Source of the DNA: CAWKAV01 sp963847735
Lineage (GTDB): Bacteria > Desulfobacterota > Desulfuromonadia > Desulfuromonadales > BM103
Direction of reading: 5' to 3'
DNA length: 17,151 nt
Assembly (NCBI GenBank): GCA_963847735.1
Contig: CAWKAV010000032.1
Span: forward strand, 1 to 17,151
In this document: positions 13,668 to 17,151 of the stretch, piece after piece
Layout of the letters: the number at the start of each line of letters is the position of its first letter
How positions within the stretch are numbered: the first letter of the stretch is position 1
Notes under the pieces: model-generated
Databases searched by the model: none
The model's input: the letters and a program-made list of their open reading frames with translations, nothing else
Told to the model about the DNA's origin: nothing
Position numbers and translations under genes: made by a program

Positions 13668-14621
13668 CTAGGAGCCGGGATCGACACGAACCCTGATGGT
13701 GTTGCCTGAATTGTCGGCCCGGGAGCCGGTTCGGAGGATTTCCCTGGCCAAGCCGCTCAGGGAGCTTTGTTGCCCGCCGAGATCATACCAGGCGCCGAGC
13801 GGGATACGGACCCTGGTCGAGAGTTCGTGAAAAACGATCTGCTGCGAATCGTCGCTATCCAGGAAGGTCATGAAAGGCCGGATCTCAAGCTGGACCATCT
13901 CCCCCTGGATTTGCGGAATGACTTCGAAACCGGTGTCGACATTCACGTATTCGGTGGCTGCAACGTAGTGTGGGTGGCGATTCCAGTAGTATCTCAACTC
14001 ACTGGTAAACGGTACGGCACGCCCGACCCTGATACTGGCCGGGAAACCTTCCAGGACAGCGATGGACTGGCTGGCTTGCCGGCTTTCAATAACGCGTCCC
14101 TCCTGGCCGTGCATTCCGCCACGGGCGTCCCCGCTGTTGACGGAGACGTAATCGTCCCCGGGCTTGCGTGGGCTGCCGATACCGACTTTCACCGAATCAT
14201 CCCGCACCAGCACGGCTGCGCCGACATCCTGACCCTGGCTATCCGTCCGGGCCCCCTGGTCAACCGTAATCCGCAGCATGCTTTGCGCACGGTCGTAATC
14301 TGCGACCAGCCTGGCAACCTCCGCCAATTCCGCGGGATCAGTCCTGACAACCAGGGTATTCCGGTGGGCTGCGACCTTGGCATTGGCACTGACAACACCC
14401 CTTACGATCTCCGCAAGCTCGACGGCGGACCTGTGCTGCAGCTCGAAAATTTGCATTTCCGCAGCAGCAGGGAGGCTCAATAGCAGGGAACAACAGCAGG
14501 CCAAGGCATAGGCCCTGAAAGATTTACGGCCCGGCAGGGTGTGCAAGAGCAGAGGCAGCCAGCTGACGATGCTGGCGCTGAAGTTACGGGGAGCAGACGT
14601 CGATCTATACGGGAAAGACAT
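13668..14621 (-). CDS. Stand-alone secretin N-domain (NolW-like) protein
   Basis: Exported protein related to secretins (type II/III secretion and type IV pilus outer-membrane gates), but only 317 residues, far below the 600 or more of a full secretin. A signal peptide is seen at about residues 33-54 (RKSFRAYALACCCSLLLSLPAAA). Then come a NolW/Secretin_N-type domain (about 55-115: FELQHRSAVELAEIVRGVV, NTLVVRTDPAELAEVARLV), a variable linker, and a C-terminal block (about 225-300: GFEVIPQIQGEMVQLEIRPF, RIPLGAWYDLGG) resembling the start of the secretin core. The start ATG 14621 has AAGGA 11 bases upstream; no better start exists before the signal peptide. No secretion or pilus genes are nearby, so a small adaptor or periplasmic role is possible. 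Confidence 0.8.
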   Translation of the reverse strand: MSFPYRSTSAPRNFSASIVSWLPLLLHTLPGRKSFRAYALACCCSLLLSLPAAAEMQIFELQHRSAVELAEIVRGVVSANAKVAAHRNTLVVRTDPAELAEVARLVADYDRAQSMLRITVDQGARTDSQGQDVGAAVLVRDDSVKVGIGSPRKPGDDYVSVNSGDARGGMHGQEGRVIESRQASQSIAVLEGFPASIRVGRAVPFTSELRYYWNRHPHYVAATEYVNVDTGFEVIPQIQGEMVQLEIRPFMTFLDSDDSQQIVFHELSTRVRIPLGAWYDLGGQQSSLSGLAREILRTGSRADNSGNTIRVRVDPGS

Positions 14622-14784
14622 TTATCGTTAAATCCTTGCCGCAAACAGGTCAAGTACAAGATACCAGAATTTTCCGGTCACTGCAGGATTTCATAAAGCT
14701 AGCAAAACTCTCGATACGGCTGCGTAACCGACTTGCTCCCGTCATCGAGAAATTATAGGCCATAGCCTTCAAACTAAAAAAAAG

Positions 14785-14814
14785 GAGAGGCTGACCGGTG
14801 AAGGTCAGCCTCTC
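14785..14814 (-). terminator. Rho-independent terminator of the cytochrome gene
   Basis: GAGAGGCTGACC (14785-14796) pairs perfectly with 14803-14814 around a 6-base loop. On the minus strand it is followed by a C and seven T. It lies 36 bp after the cytochrome stop codon. Confidence 0.93.
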
Positions 14815-14850
14815 GGGTGTTGCTGCGATCAAATCTGCCTACCGCTTCAG

Positions 14851-15639
14851 CTATTTATTCAAGTCGTGGGCAACGTTGTGACATTCACCGCATTTCGGGA
14901 AACGGGTATGCATCGCCTTGGGATGCGGCAGGCCATGGCAAGCGTTGCATTCCGGGATCACCTTGTGCTTTGCAGCGTGACAAGTTGCACAGGAAACCTT
15001 GGTGTGCTTGGTTTGACTCTTGGCCAGTACGGCGGCAACCGTATCGTGACACGAAGCGCAAAGTTCCGATGCCGTGCTGTCAGGATAAGCGACGGCGAGA
15101 GGCATATGGGCCTGGTGGCATGTCGAACAGTCGGTTTGAGTCATCGACTTGGCGTGTGGCTCATGACATGCAGAACACTCGGGAATGTTGCCGTGGGTAT
15201 CGGCATGGCAGAAATTGCAGGCAAAGGTTGCATGTTGACTCGGGTTCGCAACCATCTGCTCTTCGGGGCCAGCGTGACAACTCACGCAAACGGTCTTCTG
15301 CTCGCCCTTGATGCTGATGTTCAGGGGCTGATGCGGGTTGTGACAGCCGAGACAATTGTCGACCTTGTAATGTGCGCTGCCTTCGTGGCACTCGCTGCAC
15401 TGGGGGATATTGTTCGCTACGCTTGGCCGGTGTCCGGCATGACAGGCTCTGCAGTCGATTTCGGTTTTGTGGGACGCGCCGTTTGCCTCGATTTGTGCAG
15501 GCTGTTCAGCGTGACACTTGACGCAGTCATCGGCGGTTAAGACTGCTTGCGCCGCCAGAGCCGCCTGGCTCACGCAAACCACGAACGCTACGGCGAAAAT
15601 TGCGACCAACAGGTTCTTCATCTGACACTTGGACACCAT
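14851..15639 (-). CDS. Periplasmic dodecahaem c-type cytochrome
   Basis: Multihaem cytochrome c for periplasmic electron transfer, as used in metal or other extracellular respiration. The 262-residue product has a signal peptide (KNLLVAIFAVAFVVCVSQAALA, cleavage near residue 30) and twelve CXXCH haem sites with first cysteines at residues 39, 63, 81, 96, 118, 141, 155, 171, 194, 217, 231 and 250, about one haem per 19 mature residues. Enough extra histidines (e.g. H57, H70, H90, H103, H136, H149, H162, H178, H225, H239) exist for bis-His ligation. The start is ATG 15639 because AGGAGG lies six bases upstream; the frame stays open to 15882 but without a binding site. It is monocistronic, between its own promoter with an operator-like repeat and a strong terminator. 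No lipobox or membrane anchor is seen. Confidence 0.95.
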   Translation of the reverse strand: MVSKCQMKNLLVAIFAVAFVVCVSQAALAAQAVLTADDCVKCHAEQPAQIEANGASHKTEIDCRACHAGHRPSVANNIPQCSECHEGSAHYKVDNCLGCHNPHQPLNISIKGEQKTVCVSCHAGPEEQMVANPSQHATFACNFCHADTHGNIPECSACHEPHAKSMTQTDCSTCHQAHMPLAVAYPDSTASELCASCHDTVAAVLAKSQTKHTKVSCATCHAAKHKVIPECNACHGLPHPKAMHTRFPKCGECHNVAHDLNK

Positions 15640-15687
15640 ACTTCCTCCTTGCATAGTCAAAAAGTAATGACCCGAAAACCAATAGAT

Positions 15688-15714
15688 AATAGAAGTGATT
15701 TTGTAACTTCTATT
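15688..15714. promoter_or_regulatory. Operator-like 9-9-9 inverted repeat at the cytochrome promoter
   Basis: AATAGAAGT (15688-15696) and its exact complement ACTTCTATT (15706-15714) are separated by nine bases. The -10 box lies in the spacer and the expected start in the distal arm. A further partial copy, CCAATAGAT, adjoins at 15679-15687. Confidence 0.7.
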
Positions 15715-15729
15715 GGCGGCAGGTGTCAA
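15700..15729 (-). promoter_or_regulatory. Sigma-70 promoter of the cytochrome gene
   Basis: On the minus strand TTGACA (15729-15724) is 18 bases from TACAAA (15705-15700). The start would be near 15693, leaving a leader of about 54 bases before ATG 15639. Confidence 0.6.
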
Positions 15730-15992
15730 TAGTAAAGTGGGAATTGTCCAATGTTGCGAGAAGTGGCGGAACATCCCTGCACAACACATCGACACAGGGT
15801 GGCATTTATGCATCCTGCCTCGGCTGTGATCGCACCAGATTTGGTTGGCGAGAGACGCAACTTGATCGACAAGCGCTGACATTTGCGCAGCTTTGCAAAG
15901 GTAGCTGCGCGATGCAGAATCAAGGAGAGGGTTTCTTGCTCACATGCCTGGGCCTGCCGAAGCTATCGTGACGCGTAACTGAATGGACAGCC
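15730..15992. other. Gene-free stretch between cytochrome promoter and second TSUP gene
   Basis: No convincing ORF. The only structure is an 8-bp perfect hairpin GCGCAGCT/AGCTGCGC at 15885-15910 (loop 10). It could end the TSUP transcript, whose stop is about 80 bp away, but no U tract follows on the minus strand. Confidence 0.5.
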
Positions 15993-16832
15993 TCAGCTTA
16001 ATGCTTTGTAGATCGTCAACGCCCCCAGACACACGGTAACGATCCCAACAATTATTTTAAGGTGGTTCTCATTCGCCCTGTTGATGGCAAAAACAGAGCA
16101 CGGCACGGAAAGCAAGGCTCCCGCACACATCGGAATAAATAGATGCAAATTGATGAAGCCCCCTTGACTGAGAAAAAGGATGACCGCGAACAGACAGGTA
16201 AATGCTTCCGCAAAAGAGGTGATCCCTACTGCAGCCTTGCCTTGAACGCCGCTCAATATTTGGCCACTCGTTACCAATGGGCCGTAACCGCCTCCGCTGA
16301 CGGCTTTATTGAATGAGGCAACACCCGACAGAACAAGCATCTTCCACTTTTTGTATTCTATGACACGACGCGAAACCAGAATCACGAACAAACCAGAGAT
16401 GAGTATGATGCATCCGATTGCAACCTTGAGGACATCTTTGGGGATATTAACTGACAGGAAGACCCCCACAGTGACGCCAACCACACTGCCTGCAGCAAGT
16501 ATGACTGCAGGGTTAAAATCCTTGCCACGAACCCCCAACTCAACATTTTTGATCTCATTGTGAAAGAAGGATGCTGCGAATCCGCTCAACAACTCTGAAA
16601 ACAATATGGTCGGGACAATATCCTGAGGTTGATAACCGAGCATTAGCAGCGTAGGGGTAAGGATCGTGCCATAACCCATCCCTAACCCGCTATCAATCAA
16701 CTCACACGCGAAGCAAAGGCCAAACAATATCAAAGCATCTGTTATGTCGAACCCGCCATAGTGCCGAACCGCCATGAACAGCAGGATGCATATAAGCCCA
16801 ACCCAGAGTGCGCATTTAGTTCGATATGTCAT
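15993..16832 (-). CDS. TSUP (TauE/SafE) family permease, second copy
   Basis: Inner-membrane transporter of the sulfite exporter TauE/SafE family; substrate unknown. The 279-residue product has an N-terminal span (about residues 8-24) and about eight hydrophobic segments in all. The two half-motifs are SGLGMGYGTILTPTLL (about 48-63) and SGGGYGPLVTSGQIL (about 179-193). This GxGYG variant differs from the GGG type of the other TSUP gene in the window, so they are distant paralogues and not a recent duplication. The start ATG 16832 has AAGAAG three bases upstream, a weak site. The gene appears lower in G+C than its neighbours by eye. It stands alone on the minus strand, upstream of the cytochrome unit. 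Confidence 0.92.
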   Translation of the reverse strand: MTYRTKCALWVGLICILLFMAVRHYGGFDITDALILFGLCFACELIDSGLGMGYGTILTPTLLMLGYQPQDIVPTILFSELLSGFAASFFHNEIKNVELGVRGKDFNPAVILAAGSVVGVTVGVFLSVNIPKDVLKVAIGCIILISGLFVILVSRRVIEYKKWKMLVLSGVASFNKAVSGGGYGPLVTSGQILSGVQGKAAVGITSFAEAFTCLFAVILFLSQGGFINLHLFIPMCAGALLSVPCSVFAINRANENHLKIIVGIVTVCLGALTIYKALS

Positions 16833-17092
16833 AGCTTCTTAATCTGCGAGAACAAAGGTTGCGACCATTCCGGTCGGGAATTTAGCATAAGCCCAAAAAT
16901 ATTAGAATGTGTTTGTTTTGCAACAACCTCCCGGTTCGATCCGCCGGTGGCGCACAGGTGGTGCACTGGCATTTATCCTGGCTTGCAGGAAGCAGGACCA
17001 TCGCAATTTATCCAGGTGGCCGTCGTTCTGTCGGCGAAAATATCCCGGTCAATAATAAGCTCGTTGTTGTCTCGGCAGCCGTGGCAAAAGAG
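16833..17092. other. Gene-free stretch upstream of the second TSUP gene
   Basis: No ORF with a ribosome binding site is seen. It must hold the TSUP promoter, which I could not place. A small inverted repeat CGACC/GGTCG (16862-16876) lies about 30 bp before the TSUP start, and TTGTTTTGCAACAA at 16913-16926 is imperfectly self-complementary. Confidence 0.4.
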
Positions 17093-17123
17093 AAAAGGCC
17101 CATCCAGAGCGGACAGGCCTTTT
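17093..17123 (-). terminator. Terminator of a minus-strand gene beyond the right edge
   Basis: GGCCCATCC (17097-17105) faces GGACAGGCC (17111-17119), loop 5. Read as minus-strand RNA all nine positions pair (two as G-U). As plus-strand RNA the same two positions are mismatched. A run of T follows on the minus strand (TTTTCTCTTTT). Confidence 0.7.
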
Positions 17124-17151
17124 TTACATCATAACATCAGGGATCGCAGGC

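Noticed and set aside
13767..14483. 238-codon plus-strand open frame
   Set aside because: Antisense to the secretin-like gene; no recognisable motif.
14866..15540. 224-codon plus-strand open frame
   Set aside because: Complement of the twelve-haem cytochrome gene, whose repeated codons keep the other strand open.
15723..15971. 82-residue plus-strand ORF starting at GTG
   Set aside because: No ribosome binding site, no motif, and it overlaps the -35 region of the cytochrome promoter.
16929..16950. tRNA T-arm-like GGTTCGATCC, possibly an attachment-site tRNA fragment
   Set aside because: The flanking bases do not form a T stem and no acceptor stem or integrase is nearby.
16907..17134. 75-residue plus-strand ORF
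   Set aside because: No ribosome binding site, no motif, and it runs through the terminator at 17093-17123.

Overview
The window looks like chromosomal DNA from an anaerobic, metal- or sulfur-respiring bacterium of the Desulfuromonadales/Geobacter type. This is an inference from content: a small 12-haem periplasmic c-type cytochrome, a bacteriohemerythrin, an Mla/MCE lipid-transport locus, TSUP-type exporters, an AmmeMemoRadiSam B (MEMO) protein, an MTH1187-type thiamine-binding protein and a single-domain secretin-like protein. I see no insertion sequence, phage gene or CRISPR array. All genes except one (the AEC transporter) lie on the minus strand.

Layout, left to right. 1-961: the N-terminal 320 residues of a poly(A) polymerase/CCA-adding enzyme running off the left edge. 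1141-2034 (+): AEC-family transporter, whose stop codon overlaps that of a convergent gene. 2031-2988 (-): an ABC_sub_bind-type periplasmic binding protein split by a one-base frameshift in a T run. 3153-7376 (-): a compact cluster read in the order secreted aromatic-Pro repeat protein, mlaE, mlaF, mlaD. MlaD carries five repeats of exactly 34 residues. 7485-8635: a 42-residue membrane peptide and a TPR-like protein of unknown function. 8717-8984: a self-contained small-protein unit with a consensus sigma-70 promoter, a 39- (or 51-) codon membrane peptide and a 12-bp hairpin. 9004-9417: bacteriohemerythrin. 9522-11226: gltX followed by tRNA-Gln(CUG) and tRNA-Glu(UUC), which have their own promoter and a strong terminator. 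11256-11352: a 7-bp tandem repeat tract. 11441-13088: MEMO-family protein and a TSUP permease, probably one operon. 13141-13261: tRNA-Cys with its promoter. 13275-14621: thiamine-binding protein and secretin-like protein. 14785-15729: dodecahaem cytochrome with terminator, promoter and a perfect operator-like inverted repeat flanking the -10 box. 15993-16832: a second TSUP permease. The right end holds a minus-strand terminator for a gene outside the window.

How the genes work together. MlaE (permease), MlaF (ATPase) and MlaD (MCE domain) form an inner-membrane phospholipid transporter. The secreted repeat protein 7 bp upstream of mlaE is the best candidate for an undescribed partner, because no mlaA, mlaB or mlaC is present here. 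The gltX-tRNA-Gln-tRNA-Glu group puts a glutamyl-tRNA synthetase beside its tRNA substrates. The cytochrome is a separate, apparently regulated unit of electron transfer. The two permeases are similar in family only and sit in different contexts.

Limits: function calls rest on reading motifs by eye, with no database search. Two suspected frameshifts (2844-2848 and about 5105-5108) both involve one extra T in a T run, so sequencing error has to be excluded before calling either gene broken.
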